From Qipengyuania sp. SS22 (lineage in GTDB: Bacteria; Pseudomonadota; Alphaproteobacteria; Sphingomonadales; Sphingomonadaceae), in NCBI RefSeq assembly GCF_025736935.1, contig NZ_CP107048.1, positions 2,616,033 through 2,680,032 on the forward strand: a DNA stretch of 64,000 bases, written 5' to 3'. This document shows, piece by piece, positions 35,261 to 47,611 of this stretch (positions are counted from its first letter, which is position 1; each line of letters opens with the position of its first letter). The translations under genes and the position numbers were made by a program. The notes beneath the pieces are model-generated. The model was not told where the DNA came from and made no database searches. It saw nothing but the letters and a program-made list of their open reading frames with translations.

Positions 35261-35784
35261 GCGATCGGCTTGCGAACCGCGCGGTCATCCGCACCGCGGG
35301 CGTCGCTGACGCCGGGCGGCTGTCGTTGATCGCCAACGCCACCTTCCTCGAAACCTTCGCCGGAATGATTTCCGGCAATGCGCTGGTGACGCATTGCGAG
35401 ACGCAGCACGCGCCCGCCTATCTCGGCAAACTCCTGGCCGAAGGCGCACGCGCCTGGCTGGCGGAGGTCGACGATGCCCCTGTCGGCTATGCGCTGCTCA
35501 ACCAGCCCGAACTCGATGCCGCGCGTGAAGGCGATATCGAGCTCAAGAAGATATACCTGCTGTCGCGCTTCCACGGCAGCGGGGTCGCGCGCGAGCTGTT
35601 CGATGCGGCCCGCGCCGGTGCGCGGGGACATCAGCGCCTGCTGCTCGGCGTGAAGGACGACAACCGCCGCGCCATCGCCTTCTATACCAAGCAAGGGTTC
35701 CGCCAGATCGCGACGCGCCGCTTCGATGTCGGCGGCACGCTTTATAACGATGTCGTGCTCGCACGCGAACTCGACCGGGACTGA
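35257..35784 (+). CDS. GNAT-family N-acetyltransferase
   Basis: This 175-residue protein starts at the ATG at 35257, overlapping the preceding metH module (ATGA). The acetyl-CoA pyrophosphate loop reads RFHGSGVARELF, with the upstream beta-strand IELKKIYLLSRF. The C-terminal NRRAIAFYTKQGFRQI is the typical motif B of GNAT enzymes. The substrate is unknown. It lies inside a methionine operon between the two halves of MetH, with a 3-base gap to the second half, so it must be co-expressed; whether it serves sulfur amino-acid metabolism is not shown. Confidence 0.85.
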   Translation: MSDRLANRAVIRTAGVADAGRLSLIANATFLETFAGMISGNALVTHCETQHAPAYLGKLLAEGARAWLAEVDDAPVGYALLNQPELDAAREGDIELKKIYLLSRFHGSGVARELFDAARAGARGHQRLLLGVKDDNRRAIAFYTKQGFRQIATRRFDVGGTLYNDVVLARELDRD

Positions 35785-35787
35785 GCA

Positions 35788-38391
<2,604 letters not shown>

Positions 38392-38457
38392 CCGCGCTGC
38401 GGTAATATCGCAGTGCAGCACAGGTCGGCGGCAGGAGCGATTCTGCAGCAGGCGCGC

Positions 38458-38642
38458 ACGGGAGAGTCCGGATGGCGACGTCCATCCGGCGCCGAAGGAG
38501 CAACCGCCCCGGAAACTCTCAGGCTAAACGGACCGTGCGCTCCATCGACACTCTGGAAAGCGCCGCGCGCCTGCGCGTGGCCACCGAAGGGGTAAGCGCA
38601 CCCATCCGTGCGCCAGTCTCTCAGGTTTCCCGACAGAGGGGG
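38458..38642 (+). ncRNA. Tandem glycine riboswitch controlling the gcv operon
   Basis: Two consecutive glycine aptamers are recognisable. The first has GGAGAGTCCGG, GCCGAAGGAGCAACC, and GGAAACTCTCAGGC. The second has CTCTGGAAAGC, CACCGAAGGGGTAAGC and AGTCTCTCAGG. They are joined by a short linker (about 38528-38550), as in cooperative tandem glycine riboswitches. Downstream, GGGGGC near 38638 can pair with GCCCCC near 38671, close to the gcvT ribosome site (GAGGGA, 38685-38690), which suggests control at that site. Glycine binding should turn the glycine cleavage genes on. Confidence 0.95.
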
Positions 38643-38696
38643 CATGGTTTTAGGCGCACCGCGAGGGCGCGCCCCCATGCTTGTGAGGGACGGGAC

Positions 38697-39872
38697 TTGA
38701 GCGACGACACCGACGATACGATTGCCGAAATCGAAACGCTGCCGCTCGACGCGTGGCATCGCCGCAAGGGTGCCCGGATGGTGCCCTTTGCGGGATACCA
38801 CATGCCGATCCAGTACGAAGGCATTGTCACCGAGCATGGCTGGACCCGCACCCAGGCGGGCCTGTTCGATGTCAGCCATATGGGCCAGCTGATGGTCACC
38901 GGCGAGACCGCCGCTGCGGAACTCGAAAAGCTGCTCCCGGGCGCGATCGCGTCGCTCAAGCCGGGCAAGGTGCGCTATTCGCTGCTCCTCGACGACCAGG
39001 GCGGCATTCTCGACGATCTCATGGTCACCAATGCCACGCCGTGGATCGAGGGCGACGAGGAAGCGGGCACCGAAGGGAAGTGGGGCGAACCGGCCTATTA
39101 CCTCGTCGTCAATGGCGCGATGAAATGGGACGATATCGCCCATCTGCGCGAGCATCTCGATGACGATGTCACGCTCACGCATATGGACGAACATGCGCTG
39201 ATCGCGCTGCAGGGGCCCAATGCCGCGACCGCGCTCAACCGCGTGATGCGCAATGTCATTGACGACATGGTCTTCATGGAAAGCGTCTGCCACGATTTCG
39301 GCGAATGGCCGCTGAGGATCACCCGCTCGGGCTATACCGGCGAAGACGGGTTCGAAATCTCGGTCCCGGCCGAATTCGCCGAAAGTTTTGCCGACCGCCT
39401 GTGCGCCGAAATCGAGGTGCGCCCGATCGGGCTTGGCGCGCGCGACAGCTTGCGGCTCGAAGCGGGCCTCCCGCTCTATGGCCATGACATCACTACCGAA
39501 ACCGATCCCGTCTCCGCCGATCTCGGTTTTGCGCTGACCAAGCGGCGGCGCGAGGAAGGCGGCTGGATGGGCCACGAACCGGTGATGAAGGCGTTCACCG
39601 AGGGACCCGCGCAGAAGCGTGTCGGCTTGGCCATCGACGGCCGTATGCCCGCCCGCGAAGGCGCGCTCATCTATTCGGGCGATACGCAGGTCGGCCGCAT
39701 CACCAGCGGCGGCTTTTCGCCGACGCTCGAGCGCCCCATCGCCATGGGCTATGTCGATACCGCGCTTGCCGCCGAAGGCACCGAACTCGAAGTCGAAGTG
39801 CGGAAGAAGAGGCTGCCCGCCACGGTCGCCTCGCTCCCCTTCGTCCCCCATCGCTACCACAGAGGGAAATGA
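38697..39872 (+). CDS. gcvT: Glycine cleavage system T protein (aminomethyltransferase)
   Basis: This protein has 391 residues. I place the start at the TTG at 38697, the first usable codon after the riboswitch, with GAGGGA 6 bases upstream; the long open frame before it is the riboswitch itself. The folate-binding domain contains [13 protein letters not shown] and FDVSHMGQ, with the conserved Asp of GcvT. Later come [12 protein letters not shown] and [12 protein letters not shown], typical of the family. It moves the aminomethyl carbon from the H protein's lipoyl arm to tetrahydrofolate and releases ammonia. Its stop is followed closely by gcvH. Confidence 0.96.
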   Translation: MSDDTDDTIAEIETLPLDAWHRRKGARMVPFAGYHMPIQYEGIVTEHGWTRTQAGLFDVSHMGQLMVTGETAAAELEKLLPGAIASLKPGKVRYSLLLDDQGGILDDLMVTNATPWIEGDEEAGTEGKWGEPAYYLVVNGAMKWDDIAHLREHLDDDVTLTHMDEHALIALQGPNAATALNRVMRNVIDDMVFMESVCHDFGEWPLRITRSGYTGEDGFEISVPAEFAESFADRLCAEIEVRPIGLGARDSLRLEAGLPLYGHDITTETDPVSADLGFALTKRRREEGGWMGHEPVMKAFTEGPAQKRVGLAIDGRMPAREGALIYSGDTQVGRITSGGFSPTLERPIAMGYVDTALAAEGTELEVEVRKKRLPATVASLPFVPHRYHRGK

Positions 39873-39877
39873 TCGAA

Positions 39878-40249
39878 ATGGCCCGTTACTTTACCGACGA
39901 GCATGAATGGATCGACGTCGATGGCGACACCGCCACCGTCGGGATCACCGATTACGCGCAAGGCCAGCTGGGCGACATCGTCTTTGTCGAACTGCCCGAT
40001 GTCGGCAGCGTGATCGAGAAAGGCAAGGACGCCGCAGTGGTCGAAAGCGTCAAGGCGGCGAGCGATGTCTATGCGCCGATCAGCGGCGAGATCATGGAAA
40101 CCAACGACGCGCTGGAAGACGACCCCGCGCTGGTCAACACCGCTCCGGAAGAGGGTGGCTGGTTCTTCAAGATGACCATCGGCGACAAGTCGCAGTTCGA
40201 CGGCCTGATGGACCAGGCGGCCTACAAGAGCTTCTGCGACGGGCTTTGA
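39878..40249 (+). CDS. gcvH: Glycine cleavage system H protein
   Basis: This 123-residue lipoyl-carrier protein has the typical start [11 protein letters not shown]. An ATG at 39869, overlapping the gcvT stop, is also possible, but the GAGGG ribosome site is then too close. The lipoylation lysine is K59 in [12 protein letters not shown]. It shuttles the aminomethyl group between the P and T proteins. It sits between gcvT and gcvPA in the riboswitch-controlled operon. Confidence 0.95.
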   Translation: MARYFTDEHEWIDVDGDTATVGITDYAQGQLGDIVFVELPDVGSVIEKGKDAAVVESVKAASDVYAPISGEIMETNDALEDDPALVNTAPEEGGWFFKMTIGDKSQFDGLMDQAAYKSFCDGL

Positions 40250-40284
40250 TCCGCTGATGCCCTGCGGGGCCTGAAGGAACCAAG

Positions 40285-41652
40285 ATGCGCTACCTACCCC
40301 TGACCGATACCGACCGTTCGGCCATGCTCGATACGATCGGCGCGCCCGATATCGATGCGCTGTTTGCCGATGTACCCGAGGCCGCACGACTCTCCGGCCC
40401 GATCGATGGCCTGCCGATGCATGCCAGCGAAATGGCGGTCGAAAAGCATATGCGGCGGCTGTCTAAGAAGAACCTCGCCGCTGCCGATGCGGCCTTCTTC
40501 CTCGGGGCGGGGGCCTATAAGCACCACATCCCGGCCAGCGTCGACCACATCATCCAGCGCGGCGAGTTCCTGACCGCCTACACGCCTTACCAGCCCGAAA
40601 TCGCGCAGGGCACGCTACAGATGCTGTTCGAGTTTCAGAGCCAGGTCGCGCGGCTCTATGGCTGCGCGGTCGCCAATGCCTCGATGTACGATGGCTCGAC
40701 CGCCTGCTGGGAAGCGGTGGCGATGGCGGGCCGCGTGGCGCGCGGCAAGAAGCGCAAGGTCGTGCTCTCGGGCGCGCTGCATCCGCATTATGCCGAAGTG
40801 GTGCGGACGATGGCCAAGTTCACCGATGACGAGATCGCCGGAGCCCCGCCCAGCCTGACCGCCAAGCCCGACGATGACGGGCTGATTGCGCGGATCGACG
40901 GGGAGACCAGCTGTGTGGTCGTGCAATATCCCGACATTCTCGGCCGCCTGCCCGACCTCGCGAAGATCGCGCAGGCCGCGCATGAAAAGGGCGCGCTGCT
41001 GATCGCGGTCAACACCGAACCCGTCGCGCTCGGCGCAATCGCCTCGCCCGGCGAGCTGGGAGCGGATATCGTGGTGGGCGAAGGCCAGTCGATCGGTGTC
41101 GGCCTGCAGTTCGGCGGCCCCTATCTCGGCCTCTTTGCAGTGCGTGATGAAAAGCATGTCCGCCAGATGCCGGGCCGCCTGTGCGGCGAGACTGCCGATG
41201 CCGAGGGCAAGCGCGGCTTCGTGCTGACGCTGTCGACCCGCGAACAGCATATCCGCCGCGAGAAGGCGACGTCGAACATCTGCACCAATTCGGGCCTCTG
41301 CGCGCTGGCGTTCAATGTCCATATGACCTTGCTCGGCGAAAAGGGGCTGCGCAGGCTGGCGATGGAGAACCACCGTCTTGCGTGCCTTGCCGCCGACCGT
41401 CTGGCCAAGGTGCCGGGCGTGAAGCTGCTCAACGAGGTGTTCTTCAACGAGTTCACGCTGCTGCTCGATGGCGATGCCCGCAGCATCGTGCGTAAGCTGA
41501 CGCAGCAGGATATCCTTGCGGGTGTCTCGCTTGCGCGGCTGTTCCCGGGCAATGAGGGGCTGTCCAACGGGCTGCTCGTCGCGGTCACAGAAACCACCAG
41601 CGAGGAGGATGTGGAAACACTGGCCTCAGCACTCGAGGAGGTGCTGGCATGA
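40285..41652 (+). CDS. gcvPA: Glycine dehydrogenase (decarboxylating) subunit 1
   Basis: This 455-residue protein is the N-terminal-half homologue of glycine decarboxylase (P protein). Visible parts are AYKHHIPASVDHI, NASMYDGSTACWEA, and GEGQSIGVGLQFGGPYLG; as expected for this subunit, it lacks the PLP lysine. It pairs with the gcvPB product to form the alpha2-beta2 enzyme, the split form common in alphaproteobacteria. Its stop overlaps the gcvPB start by 4 bases. Confidence 0.95.
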   Translation: MRYLPLTDTDRSAMLDTIGAPDIDALFADVPEAARLSGPIDGLPMHASEMAVEKHMRRLSKKNLAAADAAFFLGAGAYKHHIPASVDHIIQRGEFLTAYTPYQPEIAQGTLQMLFEFQSQVARLYGCAVANASMYDGSTACWEAVAMAGRVARGKKRKVVLSGALHPHYAEVVRTMAKFTDDEIAGAPPSLTAKPDDDGLIARIDGETSCVVVQYPDILGRLPDLAKIAQAAHEKGALLIAVNTEPVALGAIASPGELGADIVVGEGQSIGVGLQFGGPYLGLFAVRDEKHVRQMPGRLCGETADAEGKRGFVLTLSTREQHIRREKATSNICTNSGLCALAFNVHMTLLGEKGLRRLAMENHRLACLAADRLAKVPGVKLLNEVFFNEFTLLLDGDARSIVRKLTQQDILAGVSLARLFPGNEGLSNGLLVAVTETTSEEDVETLASALEEVLA

Positions 41653-43220
41653 GCGCGCCCAACGCATCGGGCTGGAAGCCCGGCACCCCGGTCGAAGGTC
41701 ACAACGCGTTGAGCGGTCCCGATACCGCCACCGGCAATCGCGCACTGATGCTCGAAGAACCGCTGCTGTTCGAGATCGGCCATGTCGAAACCACCGGGGT
41801 GGACCTGCCCGAACCGCAAGCGGGCGCCAATCGCCTCGGCGGGTTCGACCGCAAGGATCCGATCGGCCTGCCCGGCCTGTCCGAGCCCGAAACCGTGCGC
41901 CATTATACGCGCCTCAGCCGCCAGAACTACGCGATCGACCTCGGCCTCTTCCCGCTTGGTTCGTGCACCATGAAGCACAATCCGCGGCTGAACGAGAAGA
42001 TCGCGCGCATGCCCGGTTTTGCCGATGTTCATCCGCTTCAGCCGGTCGATACGGTCCGCGGGGCGCTGGAAGTGATCAACGAGCTGGCCTTCTGGCTGGT
42101 CGATCTCACTGGCATGGACGGCGTCGCGATGAGCCCCAAGGCGGGTGCGCATGGCGAATTGTGCGGCATCCTCTGCATCCGCGCCGCGCTCGAAGCGCGC
42201 GGCGATGCGCGCGAGGTCATCCTCGTGCCCGAAAGCGCGCATGGCACCAACCCGGCAACCGCGGCCTTCGCCGGCTACCGGGTCGAGGATATCCCCGCCA
42301 ATTCGGACGGAAGGGTCGATCTCGAAGCGCTGAAAGCGCGTCTCGGCCCCGATGTCGCGGGGGTGATGATCACCAATCCCAACACCTGCGGCCTGTTCGA
42401 ACGCGACATGAAAGCGATTTCGGATGCGGTCCACGAGGCCGGCGGCTTCGTCTACTGCGACGGCGCGAACTTCAATGCGATCGTCGGCAAGGTGCGCCCC
42501 GGCGACCTCGGCGTCGATGCGATGCACATCAATCTGCACAAGACCTTCTCGACCCCGCATGGCGGCGGCGGCCCGGGTTCGGGTCCCGTGGTGCTGTCCG
42601 AAGCGCTGTGCCCCTATGGTCCGCTGCCGTTCACCGCGCGCACCAAGGATGGCATGGTCCATCTGGTCGAGGAAGAAAACGCCGCCGAATTCGATCATAC
42701 CAAGGCGTTCGGCCGGATGACCGCCTTCCATGGCCAGATGGGAATGTTCACCCGCGCGCTGGCCTATATCCTCAGCCACGGTGCCGACGGCCTCAAGCAG
42801 GTGTCCGAAGACGCCGTGCTCAATGCCAATTACATCCTGCGCAGCCTCGAAGACGTGCTCGATGCACCCTTCGGCCATAGCGGGCCGTGCATGCATGAAG
42901 CGCTGTTCAGCGACAAAGGCTTTGCCGAGGATGTGTCCACGCTCGATCTGGCCAAGGCGCTGATCGACGAGGGCTATCACCCGATGACGATGTACTTCCC
43001 GCTGGTGGTACACGGCGCGATGCTGGTCGAACCGACCGAGACCGAGAGCAAGGCGGCGCTCGACCAGTTCATCATGGCGCTGCGCAGCGTGGCCGATCGG
43101 GCCAAGGCGGGCGATGAAACGCTCAAGACCGCGCCGCATTACGCCCCGCGGCGCCGGCTCGACGAAACGCAGGCAGCAAGGAAGCCGGTGCTGGCGTGGA
43201 ACGATCCCGATATGGCGTGA
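41649..43220 (+). CDS. gcvPB: Glycine dehydrogenase (decarboxylating) subunit 2
   Basis: This 523-residue PLP-dependent subunit decarboxylates glycine and loads the aminomethyl group onto lipoyl-GcvH. The PLP lysine is in HINLHKTFSTPHGGGGPG (the K after LH). PLGSCTMKHNP and ESAHGTNPATAA are further conserved parts. It is the last gene of the gcv operon; no strong terminator follows, and the cyclase gene begins 94 bases later. Confidence 0.96.
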   Translation: MSAPNASGWKPGTPVEGHNALSGPDTATGNRALMLEEPLLFEIGHVETTGVDLPEPQAGANRLGGFDRKDPIGLPGLSEPETVRHYTRLSRQNYAIDLGLFPLGSCTMKHNPRLNEKIARMPGFADVHPLQPVDTVRGALEVINELAFWLVDLTGMDGVAMSPKAGAHGELCGILCIRAALEARGDAREVILVPESAHGTNPATAAFAGYRVEDIPANSDGRVDLEALKARLGPDVAGVMITNPNTCGLFERDMKAISDAVHEAGGFVYCDGANFNAIVGKVRPGDLGVDAMHINLHKTFSTPHGGGGPGSGPVVLSEALCPYGPLPFTARTKDGMVHLVEEENAAEFDHTKAFGRMTAFHGQMGMFTRALAYILSHGADGLKQVSEDAVLNANYILRSLEDVLDAPFGHSGPCMHEALFSDKGFAEDVSTLDLAKALIDEGYHPMTMYFPLVVHGAMLVEPTETESKAALDQFIMALRSVADRAKAGDETLKTAPHYAPRRRLDETQAARKPVLAWNDPDMA

Positions 43221-43314
43221 TGCGAACGGGGGTTGCGGCATTGCGTTACTGCTCTAGAACCGCCGGATAATACAATAAAAATGGGTCGTTCGATGGACCG
43301 CGGGGAGGCGGGGG

Positions 43315-45411
43315 TTGAGCGAGGACAGAGACGATAATCTGCTGATCCGCGGCTGGCGCAATGTGCGCGAGGCCGGCCCGCGTCGTCTCGTATTGACCGC
43401 GGTGCTGGTGCTCATGGCGCTGCTGATCGCGCGCTACAGCTGGAACATCCCCCACGAAGTGGTGCCCGACGAATGGCGCATCGAAGGCGCCGAGAATGTC
43501 GATATCACCACGCCGGGTACGGGCGATGCCGAACGCGCGCTGTATGACTGGCGCAGCTCGATCCTAGCGGACAAGATCGAGCAGGACGATCGCATCACGA
43601 TGGTGGTCTATGATGACCAGACGCTGATCGCGGCGCGCAAACGCTCGCCGCTCGATCGCGGGATGCTGTCGCGCGCGCTGCTGATCATCGACGAGATGGA
43701 GCCCAAGGCGATCGGGCTCGATATCCTGTTCGACCAGCCGCAGGACGAGGATGCCGAACTGCTCGCTACTTTGCGCGGCATGCAGACCCCGACGCTTGTC
43801 GGCTATGCCAATTTCGCGACCAACGAAGCCGACATCGTCTACGACCAGCAGGTCTATCTCGAAGAGTTTCTCGCCCAGCTCGAAGGGTCGAACGCGACCC
43901 CCGCCAGCATCCGGCTCGACAACACCAATGGCGTAACGCGCAAGTGGCCGAGCATCGAACCCGACCTGCCGCCTGTGCTGGGCCGCGCCATGCTCCGCGC
44001 CGCGGGTGAGGGCGAGCTGGCGCTGCCGGGCTATGAAGGCTCGCTGCGGTATCGCCATCCGGCGTTCGAGAACGAACCGATGTACGGGCGCCTGCAGATC
44101 GACAATTTCCTCGATCCGGTGCTGATGGAAATTCCCGAGGTGCGCGCCATGCTGCGCGAACAGATCGAGGGCCGCTATATCCTCGTGGGCGGCGATATCA
44201 TCGATTATGATCGCGTGCAGACGACGCTCTCCAGCGTGATCGGCGAAAATCCCGCCGGGCTGCGTGTCCATGCTGATATGATCGCGCAAATGCTCGACAG
44301 CGACCGGCGCGCGCAGGTGGGGGACGTCACCCTGTGGCTGATGGCCATTCTGGTGGTCGCCACTGCAGTGCTCACCGGTCTGCTCGAATGGGGAAGCTGG
44401 CGCATCTACCTGCTGCTCGCGGCCCAATTCGGCACCTTTATCGGCGTCCCCTTCGTGATGGAGTGGCAGGGGGTCGATACGCTCGGTGTGCCCGCTGCCG
44501 GCTGGCTGCTTGGCTGGATCATCGCCTTTACCGCAGTGGTGTCCGCCGCGCGTGCGAGCGGCGCGGTACAGCGCAATTTCGCGCAAGGCGCGCTGGGCAA
44601 ATACCTCCCGCGCGAAATGGCGCAGGAAATCCTCGAGAACCCGCAGTTGCTCTCGCTCCATGGCGAGAAGAAGGAACTCTTCGTGCTGTTCTCAGATCTC
44701 GAGGGCTTCACCAAGATGAGCCATGCGATCGAACCGGAAATGGTTGCCAAACTGCTCAACCGCTATCTCGACATGCTGTCGGACGTGGTGCTCGAACATG
44801 GCGGCGTGATCGACAAATTCGTCGGCGATGCGGTGGTCGCCTTCTGGGGCGCGCCGATCGCGCGGCCCGACGATGGCGAGCGTGCCGCCCGCGCGGGCTA
44901 TGCCCTGTGGCAGGCGGGCGAGGCGTTTCGCGAAGAAGTCGCGGCGATGGACGCGGGGCTGCCCAAGATTGGCAAAACCCGTGTCGGATTGCATTTCGGC
45001 GAGGCGGTGGTCGGCAATTTCGGCGGCGAAAACCGCATCCAGTACACCGCGCTGGGAGACAGCATGAACACCGCCGCGCGGCTCGAGGCGGCCAACAAGG
45101 CGCTGGCATCGAGCGTCATGGCCAGCCGCGAATTCGCCGACCGGGCGGGGCTCGGCTGGTGGCGTCCGATGGGCCGTGTGGTCCTGCGCGGGCGCGCGCG
45201 CGCCGTTGAACTGATGGAGCCGGTACCCGATTTCCCCGCTGCCGATCGCGCGTTGTTGGCGGATGCATACAAGCTGGTCGGGACGGACGATGCTAGGGCA
45301 GCGGAAATCATCGCCGATGTCCTCAGCCGTCATCCGGCTGACACGGCGTTGAAAAACCTGTTATATCGAATTCAGAATCTGGATGATGGAGGGGCTTATG
45401 TCCTCGGTTAA
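43315..45411 (+). CDS. CHASE2-domain class III adenylate cyclase
   Basis: This 698-residue membrane protein starts at TTG (GGGGAGGCGGGGG before it). One transmembrane segment (25-42) leads into a periplasmic CHASE2 sensor (about 50-335). Three further membrane segments follow (338-358, 362-382 and 394-412). The cytoplasmic class III cyclase domain (about 445-630) has metal ligands D461 (FSDLEGF) and D505 (FVGDAV), adenine-site K501 and T578, and transition-state N585 and R589. The Lys/Thr pair points to ATP, not GTP, and to class IIIb. A TTGCGT / GATAAT pair near 43241-43271 could be its promoter. It heads the electron-transfer operon, and its end overlaps the next gene by 14 bases. Confidence 0.92.
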   Translation: MSEDRDDNLLIRGWRNVREAGPRRLVLTAVLVLMALLIARYSWNIPHEVVPDEWRIEGAENVDITTPGTGDAERALYDWRSSILADKIEQDDRITMVVYDDQTLIAARKRSPLDRGMLSRALLIIDEMEPKAIGLDILFDQPQDEDAELLATLRGMQTPTLVGYANFATNEADIVYDQQVYLEEFLAQLEGSNATPASIRLDNTNGVTRKWPSIEPDLPPVLGRAMLRAAGEGELALPGYEGSLRYRHPAFENEPMYGRLQIDNFLDPVLMEIPEVRAMLREQIEGRYILVGGDIIDYDRVQTTLSSVIGENPAGLRVHADMIAQMLDSDRRAQVGDVTLWLMAILVVATAVLTGLLEWGSWRIYLLLAAQFGTFIGVPFVMEWQGVDTLGVPAAGWLLGWIIAFTAVVSAARASGAVQRNFAQGALGKYLPREMAQEILENPQLLSLHGEKKELFVLFSDLEGFTKMSHAIEPEMVAKLLNRYLDMLSDVVLEHGGVIDKFVGDAVVAFWGAPIARPDDGERAARAGYALWQAGEAFREEVAAMDAGLPKIGKTRVGLHFGEAVVGNFGGENRIQYTALGDSMNTAARLEAANKALASSVMASREFADRAGLGWWRPMGRVVLRGRARAVELMEPVPDFPAADRALLADAYKLVGTDDARAAEIIADVLSRHPADTALKNLLYRIQNLDDGGAYVLG

Positions 45412-46123
45412 GAACATACTCGCAGGGGCCGCGCTCTCGTTTGCAGCACTCGGCTTTCTCGGCTCGGCACCCGCGCAGGCCGGGGTGGTGGTCAAGTCCA
45501 GCGGGCCGTCCGCCGAAACCTACCCGGTGGGCAAGAAGCTCGACGATGCGGCGAGCGTTACGCTCCGCACCGGCGATAGCATAACCGTGCTGACCGGCAG
45601 CGGAACGCGCGTCATTTCGGGTCCGGGCACGCACCGAGTGGGGGCACGCGGTGCGAGCAAGCGGACTGCCTTCGCCATGCTGACCCGTCAGCGGTCGGGC
45701 GCCCGCGTCCGGACAGGGGCGGTGCGCGGCGGCGCTACCGGATCGTCCACCAATTCGAACCTGTGGAATATCGACACCAGCAATCCGGGCAAGATCTGCC
45801 TCCCGGCAGGCGATGCGATCACCTTCTGGCGCCCATCGGTCGAGGGCGGCGAGACCTGGATATTGGGTTCGGCGATTTCCGATTTCCACGTCCATTTCAC
45901 GTTCGAGGATGGCTCGGCCACCGCTTCGCTCAGCGCCGACGAACTCCCGCTGGGGCAGAACCGGCTTTACGACCTTTCGGGCCCCGCAGGCGGCGCGAAA
46001 CAGCGTGTCGAATTCATTGCGCTGGATGAAACGCCGCAGGATCCTGAAGACTTGGCGGTCGCGCTGGCCAATCTGGGCTGTATGGGCCAGCTCGACCTGT
46101 TGAGCGAGAAACTGGCGAGCTAA
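45398..46123 (+). CDS. FecR-like periplasmic protein of unknown function
   Basis: This protein has 241 residues. The ATG at 45398 has GGAGG 5 bases upstream and lies inside the end of the cyclase gene. A clear signal peptide ends near APAQA. The segment LRTGDSITVLTGSGTRVISGPG (key residues GDSITVL and SGPGTH) resembles the FecR-like beta domain. The C-terminal half has two cysteines (C138 and C231 approximately) and no recognised domain. Overlap with the CHASE2 cyclase suggests that it acts with the periplasmic sensor part; CHASE2 and FecR-like genes are neighbours elsewhere too. Function unknown. Confidence 0.7.
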   Translation: MSSVKNILAGAALSFAALGFLGSAPAQAGVVVKSSGPSAETYPVGKKLDDAASVTLRTGDSITVLTGSGTRVISGPGTHRVGARGASKRTAFAMLTRQRSGARVRTGAVRGGATGSSTNSNLWNIDTSNPGKICLPAGDAITFWRPSVEGGETWILGSAISDFHVHFTFEDGSATASLSADELPLGQNRLYDLSGPAGGAKQRVEFIALDETPQDPEDLAVALANLGCMGQLDLLSEKLAS

Positions 46124-46207
46124 GCGAATACCGGTGGCCCCGCGGTATGGGGCAATGGGGGCTGTCGCGGGGGCGGCAGCGGCACACGAGGCAATTGGGG
46201 AGGGCCG

Positions 46208-47611
46208 ATGAAACGCCGGGCAGCAGGCTGGCTAGGGGGACGGGGCGGAGCCGTGCGCGCGTTCGCGCTCGCGCTGCTACTCGCGCTGGTCACTCTCGCG
46301 CCCGCCAGCCCGGATAACTCCGCCGCCAGGGCCCAGTCTTCCACTGCAAACTTCGAAGGCGTGGCGACCTGTGCCGGCTCGACCTGCCATGGCCGCTCAG
46401 AAGGCAATGGCGCGATCGTCCGGCAGGACGAGATCGCGACCTGGCAGGCCCCGTCTTCAGCCAGCGGGGCGCATAGCCGCGCCTATTCGGTGCTGGCCAG
46501 CCGTCGCGGCCGCCAGATCGCACAGACATTGGGACTGGGGGCGGCGACGTCCGCACCCGCCTGCCTCGGCTGCCATGCAACCTATGTCCCGCAATCGCGC
46601 CGCGGCGCACGTTTCCACACCAGCGACGGGGTAGGCTGCGAAAGCTGCCACGGCGCGGCAGAGGGCTGGCTGCAGGTCCATTACGAGAAGGCGGCCAGCC
46701 ATGCCTCCAATGTGCGCGCCGGACTGGTGCCGCTCGAAGACCCTCAGGTGCGCGCGAAAATCTGTCTCGATTGCCATTACGGCAGCACCGATACCGGCCA
46801 GTTCGTCACGCATTCGATGATGGCCGCGGGTCACCCACGCATCTCGTTCGAACTCGATCTTTTCTCCTCGCTGCAGCAGCATCACACCGAAGATGCCGAC
46901 TATGCCCGCCGCAAGGGACGCAGCGACAGCGTGCGTTTATGGGCGGTGGGCCAGGCGGAGGCAGTCGCGCGGGCGACCGATCTGTTCGCGCGGCCCGGCT
47001 TCGGCATGCGCGGCATGTTTCCCGAATTCTATTTCTACGACTGCCACAGCTGTCACCGCGCTATCACCGACGGGCCTGCCCGGCGGCTGACTTTCGAGAC
47101 CAATCCGGGCCGCCCGATCCCCTTCGGCAATGCGCCGTTCAACGATGAAAACATCATCATGCTATCCGCGGTGGGCCGGGCGCTGGCCCCCGGCGCGGGC
47201 GAGGCATTCGGCACCGCGAGCGTGGAATTTCACCGCGCAATGGGCCGCGACCGCAGCAGCGCGCAGCAAGCGGCGATTGCCCTGCGTGAGCGCGCGCAGG
47301 CGCTGTCCAATGCGCTGGCCGCGCGGTCTTTCGGCAGCAGTGATGCCTATCAGGTGATCGCGGCGATCGCCTCGCAGGCGACCGCGCCGCGCTTCACCGA
47401 TTATGCAGGTTCGGTCCAGGCGGTGATGGCGGTCGATACGCTGCTCAATGCGCTGGTGCGTGAAGGCCGCGTGACGGTCGGCGCCGCGGCTGCGATCCGC
47501 GCCAATATCAACCGCGCCTATGCCGCGGTGGCCGCGCCGGAAACCTATCGCCCCGCCGAATTCCGCAGCGCGTTGGCCAGCGCGACATCCGCGATCGGGA
47601 GCCTGCGATAA
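46208..47611 (+). CDS. Periplasmic pentaheme cytochrome c, cytochrome c554-like
   Basis: This protein has 467 residues. A signal peptide covers about 1-42. Five c-heme motifs are visible: an unusual C55-x4-C60-H (CAGSTCH), then CLGCH (119), CESCH (144), CLDCH (187) and CHSCH (279). Several extra histidines (H88, H202 and H209) could be distal ligands. The second half (300-467) is helical and heme-free. Early spacing resembles the cytochrome c554 family of multiheme proteins. It is in an operon with a barrel protein and a decaheme cytochrome, so it is likely a periplasmic carrier or part of a reductase/oxidase. Its start is 84 bases after the FecR-like gene; its stop overlaps the next start. 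Confidence 0.88.
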   Translation: MKRRAAGWLGGRGGAVRAFALALLLALVTLAPASPDNSAARAQSSTANFEGVATCAGSTCHGRSEGNGAIVRQDEIATWQAPSSASGAHSRAYSVLASRRGRQIAQTLGLGAATSAPACLGCHATYVPQSRRGARFHTSDGVGCESCHGAAEGWLQVHYEKAASHASNVRAGLVPLEDPQVRAKICLDCHYGSTDTGQFVTHSMMAAGHPRISFELDLFSSLQQHHTEDADYARRKGRSDSVRLWAVGQAEAVARATDLFARPGFGMRGMFPEFYFYDCHSCHRAITDGPARRLTFETNPGRPIPFGNAPFNDENIIMLSAVGRALAPGAGEAFGTASVEFHRAMGRDRSSAQQAAIALRERAQALSNALAARSFGSSDAYQVIAAIASQATAPRFTDYAGSVQAVMAVDTLLNALVREGRVTVGAAAAIRANINRAYAAVAAPETYRPAEFRSALASATSAIGSLR

